Assembly: GCA_039822785.1 (NCBI GenBank)
Contig: JBCBMO010000006.1
Span: 248,001-312,000 of the forward strand
Reading direction: 5' to 3'
Length of the DNA stretch: 64,000 bases
From: Thermohalobaculum sp039822785
GTDB taxonomy: Bacteria > Pseudomonadota > Alphaproteobacteria > Rhodobacterales > Rhodobacteraceae
A program made the position numbers and the translations under genes. Shown here piece after piece: positions 42,330 through 50,426 of the stretch. Within the stretch, counting starts at the first letter, position 1, and every line of letters begins with the position of its first letter. The notes beneath the pieces were generated by a model, which had not been told where the DNA came from, ran no database searches, and saw only the letters and a program-made list of their open reading frames with translations.

Positions 42330-43790
42330 TTACGGAGCGAGGACCGCGCCGGGGTTGAGGATCCAGTGGGGGTCTAGGGCGGTCTTGATGGCGCGCATGG
42401 CGGCGAGTTTGGCGGGGTCGAGGGTGGCCGCAAGGGCGTCGCGCTTGATGCGGCCGATGCCGTGCTCCGCCGCGATGGAGCCGCCGAGGGAGAGCGCGAC
42501 GGCATGGACCGCCTCGCTCGCCGCACGCGCGGGGGCGCGCCAGGCCTCCCGCCCTTCGCCGGCCGGAGGGAACAGGTTGTAGTGCAGATTGCCGTCGCCC
42601 ACGTGACCGAAGCAGTTGATCCGCAGGCGGGGGGCGACGGCGGCCACGGCGGCGGAGGCCTCCTCGATGAACCGCGGGATCGCCGACAGGGGCACCGAGG
42701 TGTCGTGGCTCACGAGCGCGCCTGTCTTGCGGTTGGCCTCGGGGATCGTCTCGCGCAGCCACCAGAGCGCCGCGGCCTGCGCCTCGGAGGTCGCGACCAC
42801 CCCGTCCTCGGCCAGCCCAGCCTCCATGGCCTCGGCCAGTGCCGCTTCCGCCCGCGCGGTCAGCCCCCCCTCCGCCGGGCCCGTCGCCTCCACCAGGACG
42901 CGCCAGGGGGGCATGCCCCCCAGCGGATCGCGCCAGTCGGGGAAGTGCGCGGCGATGAAGGCGGGACCCTGGGCCGCAATCAGCTCGAAGGCCGTCACCC
43001 CATCGCCCAGGCGTGCGCGCATGGCCCCCAGCAGGTCGATCGCGGCGCTGGGCGAGGGCACCGCGAGCATCGCCGTCACCCGCTCCCCCGGCTGCGTGAA
43101 AAGCTTGAGCGAGGCGGCGGTGATGATGCCCAGCGTCCCCTCCGACCCCACAAGCAGCCCGCGCAGGTCATAGCCCATGTTGTCCTTGCGCAGCCGCTTC
43201 AGGCCGTGGTGGACGCTGCCGTCGGCGAGCACCGCCTCGACCCCCAGCACCAAGTCGCGGGCATTGCCGTAGCGCAGGACCTGCACGCCGCCCGCGTTGG
43301 TGGCGAGGTTGCCGCCGATGCAGCATGAGCCCTGGCTGGCCATCGAGAGCGGGAACAGCCGTCCGACCTCGGCCGCGGCGTTCTGCGCGGCCTCCAGCGT
43401 CACGCCTGCCTCGGCCACCAGCACGCTGTCCCGGGGGTCGATGTCGCGGATGCGGTCCATGCGCGCGAGCGAGATCAGCACCGGGTCAGGCAAGTTGCCC
43501 ATATCGGCGAAGACCTGGCCGCCGACCAGGCCCGTGCCCCCGCTGATCGGGATCACCGGCAGGCGGCGCGCGTTGCAATGGGCGATCATCGCCGCGACCT
43601 CGGCGGTGGTGCGGGGGCGCAGCAGCAGGGCACCCCGCCCCTGCAGCTTGTCCCGCGGCTCCTGCAGGTGGGGTGCAAAGCGGTCGTCGGCAGGCAGGAT
43701 CACGCCCGCCGCATCGGTCATCGCCGAGAGCGCCTGCAGGTCGCTCTCCGTGACCGCGCCATACCCATGTCTGCCAAGATCGTCCGCCAT
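42330..43790 (-). CDS. FAD-binding oxidoreductase (GlcD / D-2-hydroxyglutarate dehydrogenase-like)
   Basis: A 486-residue VAO-family flavoenzyme. The FAD domain has PISGGTGLVGGQ, MASQGSCCIGGNLATNAGG and GSEGTLGIITAASLKL; the C-terminal domain has CFGHVGDGNLHYN and SIAAEHGIGRIKRD, with metal-site His residues of D-2-hydroxyacid dehydrogenases. Likely substrates are D-2-hydroxy acids such as D-2-hydroxyglutarate or D-lactate. Start uncertain: ATG at 43790 lacks a strong ribosome site. Confidence 0.88.
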   Translation of the reverse strand: MADDLGRHGYGAVTESDLQALSAMTDAAGVILPADDRFAPHLQEPRDKLQGRGALLLRPRTTAEVAAMIAHCNARRLPVIPISGGTGLVGGQVFADMGNLPDPVLISLARMDRIRDIDPRDSVLVAEAGVTLEAAQNAAAEVGRLFPLSMASQGSCCIGGNLATNAGGVQVLRYGNARDLVLGVEAVLADGSVHHGLKRLRKDNMGYDLRGLLVGSEGTLGIITAASLKLFTQPGERVTAMLAVPSPSAAIDLLGAMRARLGDGVTAFELIAAQGPAFIAAHFPDWRDPLGGMPPWRVLVEATGPAEGGLTARAEAALAEAMEAGLAEDGVVATSEAQAAALWWLRETIPEANRKTGALVSHDTSVPLSAIPRFIEEASAAVAAVAPRLRINCFGHVGDGNLHYNLFPPAGEGREAWRAPARAASEAVHAVALSLGGSIAAEHGIGRIKRDALAATLDPAKLAAMRAIKTALDPHWILNPGAVLAP

Positions 43791-43860
43791 GGCGCCAGTC
43801 TAAGATCACGCAGGCCCAGCCGCCAGCGCCCATCCCAAGGGGCGAGACCGGCGCGTCGCT

Positions 43861-44874
43861 CTAGCCCCGCGGGGCGGCGGCTCGGGCGAGCCGGTCGTTG
43901 ATGGCGATCCCGAGCCCCTCCGCCGGGATGGGGGCAACCGCGATCCCCTCGCCGGGGGCAGCTTGCACATCGAGGTGGCGCAGCGCTTCGAACAGCCGCG
44001 CCGCCGCCTCCCGCAGATCACCGCTGGGCGAGAGGGAGAGGGAGCGTGCCGGATCGACGCCGTCCGGATCGGGGCCGAAGCCCAGCCACCATTCGCCGGG
44101 TCGAGGTTCCGTCGCTGCCAGCCGCAGGCGTGCGCGGGGGGCATAGTGGCTCGCGAACTGGCCCGGGCTGATGAGCGGGCCCAGGGCGCCCTCCTCAACC
44201 GGAGAGACCGGCGCTTCGGACGAAGCACCTAGGACTGCCTCCAGCGCCTCCGCGGTGATGCCCCCCGGGCGGAGGATCCTGGCAGCCCCGCTCGCCCCGA
44301 CCGCCACGATCGTGCTCTCGACGCCCACCGGGCAGGGCCCGCCGTCCAGCACGGCGTCGATGCGGCCGCCAAGCCCGCTGTCGGGATCCAGCACATGCGC
44401 CGCGGTCGTGGGGCTCACCCGGCCGGAGGGGTTGGCAGAGGGCGCCGCGACCGGCCCGTCCACCGCCCGCAGGAGCGCTTGGGCCACCGGATGCGCCGGC
44501 ACGCGCAGCCCAACACTTGCTCCCCCCGCGCTGACTGCATCGGCGAGCGGACCCCCCAATCGGCGCGGTAGGACCAGCGTCAAGGGCCCAGGCCAGAACG
44601 CCTGCGCCAGGGCCTCCGCCGCCGCCGGCATCTCGGCCAGCGTCGCCGCCATCTCCGACGCTGGCACATGCACGATCAGCGGGTTGCGCGCGGGCCTGCC
44701 CTTAGCCGCATAGATCGCCGCGACCGCCGCGGCGTCGGTGGCCAGGGCCCCAAGGCCATAGACAGTCTCCGTGGGGAAGGCGACCAGCCGGCCGGCACGG
44801 AGGAGGTCCGCCGCGACCTCAATCCCGGTCTCATCGGGCCTCAAAAGCCTGGTTTCGATGCGCGCCGCCGCCAA
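43861..44874 (-). CDS. L-threonylcarbamoyladenylate synthase (Sua5/YwlC)
   Basis: A 337-residue protein making threonylcarbamoyl-AMP for tRNA t6A37. The YrdC domain shows LLRAGRLVAFPTETVYGLGALA, AIYAAKGRPARNPLIVHV, WPGPLTLVLPRR and SANPSGRVSPTTAAHV; the C-terminal Sua5 domain includes SPGQFASHYAPRARL. No ATG fits the usual start; TTG at 44874 gives the expected length, behind GTGAGG. An ATG at 44961 would add 29 residues. Divergent from the acyl-CoA dehydrogenase. Confidence 0.9.
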   Translation of the reverse strand: MAAARIETRLLRPDETGIEVAADLLRAGRLVAFPTETVYGLGALATDAAAVAAIYAAKGRPARNPLIVHVPASEMAATLAEMPAAAEALAQAFWPGPLTLVLPRRLGGPLADAVSAGGASVGLRVPAHPVAQALLRAVDGPVAAPSANPSGRVSPTTAAHVLDPDSGLGGRIDAVLDGGPCPVGVESTIVAVGASGAARILRPGGITAEALEAVLGASSEAPVSPVEEGALGPLISPGQFASHYAPRARLRLAATEPRPGEWWLGFGPDPDGVDPARSLSLSPSGDLREAAARLFEALRHLDVQAAPGEGIAVAPIPAEGLGIAINDRLARAAAPRG

Positions 44875-45010
44875 GAGACGAAAAACCTCACGTAAAGGGC
44901 ACCCTGTCGCAACGTCCTGTGCCTTCCCTGAACCGCTCAGGCGCTTAGACTGTTCACCCATAACCAACAAGCCGCCGGGCGACCTCGACCCGGTGAGCGG
45001 GGAGGATGCC

Positions 45011-46750
45011 ATGACCTACCAAGCCCCCGTGGCGCAGATGCTGCGCCTTGCCCGTCAGTTGGGCCATGACCGCCTGGCGCAGACCGAGCGCTTTGCCGAG
45101 GCGACGGCCGAGACCCGCGCCGCCGTGCTGGCGGAGGCCGCGAAGCTGGCCGAGACGGTGATCGCCCCGCTGAACCGGCCGGGCGATCTGCATGGCGCGC
45201 GGCTGGAGAACGGCGTCGTTCGCCTGCCACCGGGGTTCGTCGAGGGCTATCGCGCCATGGCCGAGGGTGGCTGGGTCGGTCTCTCGGCCGATGCCGAGCA
45301 CGGCGGCATGGGCCTGCCCCACTCGGTTGGGGTGATGGTCGGCGAGATGATGGCGTCGGGCTGCCTCTCCCTCTCGCTCTGTCCGCTGCTGTCACAGGGC
45401 CAGATCGAGGCGCTGCAGCGCCACGGCGCGCCCTGGATGAAGGCGCTCTATCTGCCGAAGCTCACCTCGGGGGACTGGAGCGGCACGATGAACCTGACCG
45501 AGCCGCAGGCGGGGACAGATGTGGGCGCGCTGCGCTCTAAGGCCGTGCCTGCGGAGGACGGGACCTATCGGATCACGGGCGAGAAGATCTGGATCAGCTG
45601 GGGCGACCACGACGCGGTGGAGAACGTGGTGCATCTGGTGCTGGCACGCCTGCCGGATGCTCCAGCCGGCAGCCGGGGGATCAGCCTGTTCCTGGTGCCG
45701 AAGTTCCTGCCGGATGCGGACGGGCGGCCCGGCGTCGCCAACCAGCTCAAGGTCGTGTCACTCGAGCATAAGATGGGCCTCCATGCCTCGCCTACCTGCG
45801 TGATGGCCTTTGAGGGCGCCACGGGTTGGCTGGTCGGCGAGGAGCACCGGGGCCTTGCCTGCATGTTCACCATGATGAACCACGCGCGCCTTGGCGTCGG
45901 GGTGGAGGGCGTGGGCGTCGCGGAGGCCGCGCTGCAGGCCGCCGTGGCCTGGGCGACCGCGCGCGTGCAGGGGCGCACGGATGACGGCAGCCCCACGATC
46001 ATCGGCCATGCGGATGTCCGCCGGATGCTGGCGGAGATGGCGGCCGAGACACGGGTGGCCCGCGCGCTCTGCTACGACTGCGCCGTGTCGCTCGATCTCG
46101 CCCATGCCGCCGACACCGCCGAGGAGCGCGCGGCGGAGGAGCGGCGCGGGGCACTCCTGACCCCTATCGCCAAGGCCTTTGCCACCGATACCGGCATTGC
46201 CGTGGCGAACACGGCGATCCAGGTGCATGGCGGCATGGGGTATTGCGAGGAAGCCGGCGTGGCGCAGTACCTGCGCGATGCCCGGATCACCGCGATCTAT
46301 GAGGGCACCAACGGCGTGCAGGCTGCCGACCTGGTTGGTCGCAAGCTGACCGGTGACGGCGGGGCGACCATGCAGGCGCTGCTGGCGGCGGCCGGGCGCA
46401 CCGCCGAGGCCGCCGCGGCGGCGGGCCGGCAGGCGGAGGCAGTCGCCCTCGCCGCCGCAGTCTCGAAGGCCGAGGGCGTGACGCGCTGGATGCTGGAGGC
46501 CGAGGCGCGCGACCGTGCGGCCGGTGCAACGCCCTATCTGCGGCTCATCGCGATGACGCTTGGCGGGCACTACCTGGTGCAAGCCGCCCTGGAGAGCGCA
46601 GACGAAGAGGAGGCCGCGGCTGAGGAGACCGCGGCGCTGGCGCGCCTCTGGTGTGCCCGGCGCCTGCCGGAGGTGCACGCCCTGGCCCAGGCGGTCTGTG
46701 CCGGCAGCGCGGATCTCTTCGCACTGACGCCTGAGACCCTGGCCGGCTGA
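45011..46750 (+). CDS. Acyl-CoA dehydrogenase with C-terminal extension
   Basis: A 579-residue flavoprotein of the long ACAD group (FadE/DmdC-like). MNLTEPQAGTDVGALRSKA and ITGEKIWISWGDHD bind FAD; the catalytic base lies in ITAIYEGTNGVQA. The N-terminal MTYQAPVAQML and the extra C-terminal domain (from about residue 450) are typical of the group that includes 3-methylmercaptopropionyl-CoA dehydrogenase of DMSP breakdown. I do not assign DmdC without alignment. GGGGAGGATG precedes the ATG at 45011. Confidence 0.9.
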   Translation: MTYQAPVAQMLRLARQLGHDRLAQTERFAEATAETRAAVLAEAAKLAETVIAPLNRPGDLHGARLENGVVRLPPGFVEGYRAMAEGGWVGLSADAEHGGMGLPHSVGVMVGEMMASGCLSLSLCPLLSQGQIEALQRHGAPWMKALYLPKLTSGDWSGTMNLTEPQAGTDVGALRSKAVPAEDGTYRITGEKIWISWGDHDAVENVVHLVLARLPDAPAGSRGISLFLVPKFLPDADGRPGVANQLKVVSLEHKMGLHASPTCVMAFEGATGWLVGEEHRGLACMFTMMNHARLGVGVEGVGVAEAALQAAVAWATARVQGRTDDGSPTIIGHADVRRMLAEMAAETRVARALCYDCAVSLDLAHAADTAEERAAEERRGALLTPIAKAFATDTGIAVANTAIQVHGGMGYCEEAGVAQYLRDARITAIYEGTNGVQAADLVGRKLTGDGGATMQALLAAAGRTAEAAAAAGRQAEAVALAAAVSKAEGVTRWMLEAEARDRAAGATPYLRLIAMTLGGHYLVQAALESADEEEAAAEETAALARLWCARRLPEVHALAQAVCAGSADLFALTPETLAG

Positions 46751-46837
46751 TCGGGTCTGGGCCGTCCGGCGGCCCTCGCCAAACGACCGGCCGGCCCTGT
46801 AGGAGAGGCCTGGACGCGGCGACGACGGGGCGACCGG

Positions 46838-47911
46838 GTGCGCGACGACGATCTGAGACAGGACCGAACCGCGGCGGGACTTCCGCCGCTCAGCCACCCT
46901 TTTGATGCCCCGCCAGCGCCGGGGGAGGCCCTGGCGGTCGGCGAGGGCATCCTCTGGGCCCGGCTGCCCCTGCCCATGGCGCTGGATCACGTCAATATCT
47001 ATGCGCTGGACGACGGGGCTGGCGGCTGGGTGCTGGTCGACACGGGGCTGATGTGGGCGAAGGGGCGCGCGGCGCTCGCCGCGCTCCGCGCGGGGCCGCT
47101 GGGCGGTCGGCCGATCAGCCGGGTCATCGTCACGCACCATCACCCGGATCATGTGGGGCTGGCGGGCGATCTGGTGGCAGAGGGTGCGGGGCTGTCCATG
47201 AGCCGCACGGCCTGGCTTCTGGCCCGCATGCTGGTGCTCGACGTGCAACCCAAGGCGACCCCGGCGCAGATCGCCTTTCGGCGCGCGGCCGGGGTCACCG
47301 GTGCGGCGCTGGAGGCCTTTGCGGCGGCGAGGCCGTTCAACTTCGCCGACTGCGTGGCCCCCCTGCCCCTTGGCGTAGAGACGCTGGCGGAGGGGGATGT
47401 CGTCGAGGCGGCGGGGAGGTCCTGGCGGATGCACCTTGGCCAGGGCCATGCGCCCGATCAGGTGACGCTGTGGTCGGACGACAAGATTGTCCTGGCGGCG
47501 GATCAGATCCTGCCGGGGATCTCGCCCAACATTGGTGTCTACCCCACCGAACCGCGGGCCGATCCGCTGGCGGGCTGGCTGGCGAGTTGCCGGCGGTTCC
47601 GCGCCATGGTGGGCGAGACCGATCCTCTGGTGCTGCCGGGACACCAGCGTCCCTTCACGGGCGCCGCCTGTCGGCTGGAGGCGCTGGTGGACAACCACGA
47701 GCATGCACTGGCGCGCATGCTCGCCGCCCTTGCCGAGGGGCCGAAGACGGCGGTTGAGCTGTTCCAACCCCTCTACCGGCGCGCGCTTGGCGAGGCCGAG
47801 TTCGGGCTCGCACTGGCCGAGGCGGTGGCCCACGTGAACCACCTGCATCGCCGCGGGCTGATCGAGAGCCGCCCGGGGCCGGACGGAGCCCTCTTCTGGC
47901 GTCTGACCTGA
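46838..47911 (+). CDS. MBL-fold metallo-hydrolase
   Basis: A 357-residue metallo-beta-lactamase-fold protein starting at GTG. VTHHHPDHVGLAGD is the HxHxDH metal motif; LGQGHAPDQVTL holds the next His and LPGHQRPF a further one. The C-terminal 90 residues include a winged-helix-like LACTB2-type tail (EALVDNHEHALARML). Related to hydrolases of glyoxalase II/LACTB2 type; substrate unknown. Follows the acyl-CoA dehydrogenase by 87 bp. Confidence 0.87.
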   Translation: MRDDDLRQDRTAAGLPPLSHPFDAPPAPGEALAVGEGILWARLPLPMALDHVNIYALDDGAGGWVLVDTGLMWAKGRAALAALRAGPLGGRPISRVIVTHHHPDHVGLAGDLVAEGAGLSMSRTAWLLARMLVLDVQPKATPAQIAFRRAAGVTGAALEAFAAARPFNFADCVAPLPLGVETLAEGDVVEAAGRSWRMHLGQGHAPDQVTLWSDDKIVLAADQILPGISPNIGVYPTEPRADPLAGWLASCRRFRAMVGETDPLVLPGHQRPFTGAACRLEALVDNHEHALARMLAALAEGPKTAVELFQPLYRRALGEAEFGLALAEAVAHVNHLHRRGLIESRPGPDGALFWRLT

Positions 47912-48075
47912 TGGCGTTGAGATAAGCGGAATCGCGGCTGGTCGCCGCGATGAGTCCTGCGGGAGCGCCGCTTGGCTGGCCCCGCGGTGGAGGCCGTCGG
48001 ATGGTCCCGGGGCGGTCGGGATCAAGAGGGGGCTGGGGAGAAGCCCCAGGGGGCTTCAGGACCAGCGTGGCGGTA

Positions 48076-48147
48076 AAGGACAGGCCGCCTCAAGGACAAG
48101 CGGGCTGCGCCCGTCGGCAGAGCCGATCCTTGACCCGGCCTGTCCTT
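48076..48147. terminator. Long hairpin between convergent MBL and moaE genes
   Basis: AAGGACAGGCCG (48076-48087) pairs with CGGCCTGTCCTT (48136-48147); after a two-base mismatch, TCAAGGA (48090-48096) pairs with TCCTTGA (48127-48133). The 72-nt element fills a 263-bp convergent gap. It has no T-tract, so it is a bidirectional stop or a palindromic intergenic element. Confidence 0.6.
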
Positions 48148-48174
48148 CGCCTGGTGTGGGGGTTTAGGTGGGGC

Positions 48175-48678
48175 TCAGCTTGGCTTTTGCGCCCAGGCGG
48201 CGGCGGCGGCGTCATCGCTGTCGCGGGCATCGACCCATGTGCCGCCCGCAGGGTCACCCTCGGGACCGGCTTCCTTCTTCCAGAACGGGGCTCGGGTCTT
48301 AAGGTAGTCCATCATGAACATCGCCGCCTCGAAAGCAGCCCGGCGATGCCGGCTGGCCGCCAGGACCAGGACGATGCCATCGCCCGGGGCGAGCGCGCCG
48401 TAGCGGTGGATGATCGTCAGGCCATCCAGGGGCCAGCGCGATGCTGCCTCTGCGGCGATGGTTTCCAGGGCGCGTTCGGTCACGCCGGGCCAATGCTCCA
48501 GCATCAGGGCCTGGTCCGGGCCACCGCCCTCGACCTCCCGCGCCAGGCCCGTGAAGGCGGCGATGGCACCGATGCGTGTGGAGAGCGCGGCAAGGCGCGC
48601 TTGTTCCGCCCCGATGTCGAAGGCCTCGCGTTGGACCTGGACGCGGATCGGCGGCGCGCTGGGGGTCTGACCGTCCAT
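48175..48678 (-). CDS. moaE: Molybdopterin synthase catalytic subunit
   Basis: A 167-residue subunit converting precursor Z to molybdopterin with thiocarboxylated MoaD. IGAIAAFTGLAREVEGG, LEHWPGVTERALETIAAEA, IIHRYGALAPGDGIVLVL and the C-terminal FWKKE with catalytic Lys are diagnostic. It follows moaD by 1 bp. The C-terminal tail is about 15 residues longer than E. coli MoaE. Confidence 0.95.
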   Translation of the reverse strand: MDGQTPSAPPIRVQVQREAFDIGAEQARLAALSTRIGAIAAFTGLAREVEGGGPDQALMLEHWPGVTERALETIAAEAASRWPLDGLTIIHRYGALAPGDGIVLVLAASRHRRAAFEAAMFMMDYLKTRAPFWKKEAGPEGDPAGGTWVDARDSDDAAAAAWAQKPS

Positions 48679-48679
48679 C

Positions 48680-48928
48680 TCAGCCCCCGGTCATGGGCGG
48701 GAAGAAAGCGACCTCCCGCGCGCCGGTGATCGCCATGTCGAGATCGCCCATCTCCTGATCGACGGCGCAGCGGACCGAGGTGAGATCGGCGAAGGCCAGT
48801 GCATGCCCCTCGGAGCGGGTCTTGAGCTGGTCGATCAGTGCGCGTGCGGTCGCGGCCTCGCCGGGATCCACCTCCTCGGCGGCGGCGCCGATGCGCTCAC
48901 GCATCCAGGCGAAATAGAGCACCTGCAT
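48680..48928 (-). CDS. moaD: Molybdopterin synthase sulfur carrier subunit
   Basis: An 82-residue ubiquitin-like protein ending in the di-glycine TGG tail needed for thiocarboxylation. MQVLYFAWMRERIGAAAEEVD and the EVAFFPPMTGG C-terminus are typical. One base separates it from pgsA and moaE, forming a pgsA-moaD-moaE unit as in related alphaproteobacteria. Confidence 0.95.
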   Translation of the reverse strand: MQVLYFAWMRERIGAAAEEVDPGEAATARALIDQLKTRSEGHALAFADLTSVRCAVDQEMGDLDMAITGAREVAFFPPMTGG

Positions 48929-48929
48929 C

Positions 48930-49607
48930 TCAGTCCTCGCGTGCTGGTGGCGCGCTCAGATGCGGCCATGCCTTGCGAAAATAGTCCAGACCCGAGACGA
49001 TTGTCAGCCCCGCCGCCAGCCAGAGCAGCGCGATACCGCCGAGGCGAAGATCCGCAGCTTCTCCCAGGATCGCCAGGCTGTCCGCATAGTCGCGCGGATC
49101 GGCACCGCGCAGGGCGGGCCAGGCCTCGGCAAGCAGCAGCACGGCGATGGCGACAAGCTGCGCCGTCGTCTTCCACTTCGCCAGCCGCGTGACGGCAAGC
49201 GGCACCCCGGCGAGATACTCCCGCAGGCCCGAGACGAGGACCTCGCGCAGCATGATCAGGAGCGCCGGGATCGCGAGCGCGAGGGCATGCGGTTGGGTGA
49301 CCGTCCAGAGACCATCCCCCATCTGGACCGTGCCTGGGACCGTACCGGGGGCCGTGCTGGCAATCAGGGCGGCGAGGACGAGGATCGCCATGGCCTTGTC
49401 GGCAATGGGATCGAGCATGGCGCCAAGGCGGCTCATCTGGTCGAAGTGCCGCGCGATCCAGCCGTCGAGAAAATCGGTCAGCGCCGCGACGACGAAGAGG
49501 ACGAGCGCCGCGATGGCACCGGCGTCGCCGCCGAAGACGACCAGCAGGGCCACCACGGGCGCCGCCGCGATCCGCGCCACGGTCAGCAGATTGGGGATCG
49601 TCCACAT
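48930..49607 (-). CDS. pgsA: CDP-diacylglycerol-glycerol-3-phosphate 3-phosphatidyltransferase
   Basis: A 225-residue membrane enzyme making phosphatidylglycerol-phosphate. The complete CDP-alcohol phosphotransferase signature is present: D45xxD48-G49-x2-A52-R53-x8-G62-x3-D66-x3-D70 (TDFLDGWIARHF and GAMLDPIADK). MWTIPNLLTVARI is the family start, so ATG at 49607 is chosen. It is 43 bp downstream of an eroded paralogue. Confidence 0.95.
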   Translation of the reverse strand: MWTIPNLLTVARIAAAPVVALLVVFGGDAGAIAALVLFVVAALTDFLDGWIARHFDQMSRLGAMLDPIADKAMAILVLAALIASTAPGTVPGTVQMGDGLWTVTQPHALALAIPALLIMLREVLVSGLREYLAGVPLAVTRLAKWKTTAQLVAIAVLLLAEAWPALRGADPRDYADSLAILGEAADLRLGGIALLWLAAGLTIVSGLDYFRKAWPHLSAPPARED

Positions 49608-49650
49608 GCGCGCGGTTAGAGCAGCGCCCGGGGGTAGGGGCAAGCGCGGG

Positions 49651-50322
49651 CTACTCCGCCGGGTCGACGAAGACCTGCGGCCAGCCCTTGCGGAAGTAGT
49701 CGATGGCCGACCAGACGGTGACGGCGGTGGCGAGCCAGAGGCACGCGAGACCCGCGATCACGAGTTCGTCCTGATAGGGCGGGTCGGCGGTCAGGAACAG
49801 ATGCGGCGGGATCCCGCCGGTGCCGCGGGAGAGCACGATCTCGAGGGCCGGTAGGGCATGAACCAGGAGCAGCAGGAAGACCGCGATGAGCTGCAAGGCC
49901 GCCTTGGCGCGCGCGAGCGGGGTGATCGGCAGGTTGGCGGCCCCAAGATGTTCGCGCAGGCCCGACACCAGGATCTCCCGGATGACGATCACCAGGGCCG
50001 GCAGGGCGACCGCTACCGCCGGAACCTCCGCCAGCGCACCGGTACCGGCGCCGCGGTAGGAGGCCGACATGCCGATGACCACGGCGAGCGTCGTGATGAC
50101 CATGACGCGGTCGCCGGTGCGCTCCACCAGCACGCAATAGGCCGGGCGCGCGGCGTTGCGGCGGAGGAAGGCGAGATCGAAGAGATCGATGAGCGAGACG
50201 ATGCTGAAGAGCGCCAGCGCGAGCAGCGTCCAACCGCTGCCTGCTGGCGCGGTGGCGGCTAGCGCGACGACGGGGGCGGCAGCGATACGCGCAAGCGCGA
50301 GGAACATGGTCGTGGTCCACAT
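49651..50322 (-). CDS. PgsA-like paralogue with degenerate active site
   Basis: A 223-residue protein clearly related to the adjacent PgsA: both start MWT with the RIAAAPVVAL segment, share an IREILVSGLRE-like stretch and end with a DYFRKxWP motif. The catalytic signature is eroded: D46, D49, R54 and D71 remain, but Gly becomes Leu50, Ala becomes Leu53, the second Gly becomes Cys63 and the third Asp becomes Glu67. The frame is intact, so it may be a pseudoenzyme or have altered substrate use. Confidence 0.8.
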   Translation of the reverse strand: MWTTTMFLALARIAAAPVVALAATAPAGSGWTLLALALFSIVSLIDLFDLAFLRRNAARPAYCVLVERTGDRVMVITTLAVVIGMSASYRGAGTGALAEVPAVAVALPALVIVIREILVSGLREHLGAANLPITPLARAKAALQLIAVFLLLLVHALPALEIVLSRGTGGIPPHLFLTADPPYQDELVIAGLACLWLATAVTVWSAIDYFRKGWPQVFVDPAE

Positions 50323-50426
50323 GGACCCGGTTAGAGCAGCGGGGGGCACCCGGGACAAGCGTGGATCGTCAGACCGGTGGGTTGCATCCTCGATCCCCTC
50401 CACGGTGGGCGCGCGGTGGGCTCAGC

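Noticed and set aside
43891..44961. ATG at 44961 as the Sua5 start
   Set aside because: It would add 29 residues not typical of the family and push into the divergent promoter; TTG at 44874 fits length and ribosome site better.
46759..46775. GGGCCG/CGGCCC hairpin between the acyl-CoA dehydrogenase and MBL genes
   Set aside because: A 6-bp G+C stem without a T-tract is expected by chance at this composition, and both genes run the same way.
45758..48025. A 755-codon frame antisense to the acyl-CoA dehydrogenase and MBL genes
   Set aside because: Same cause: the plus-strand genes have clear motifs, while this product has none.
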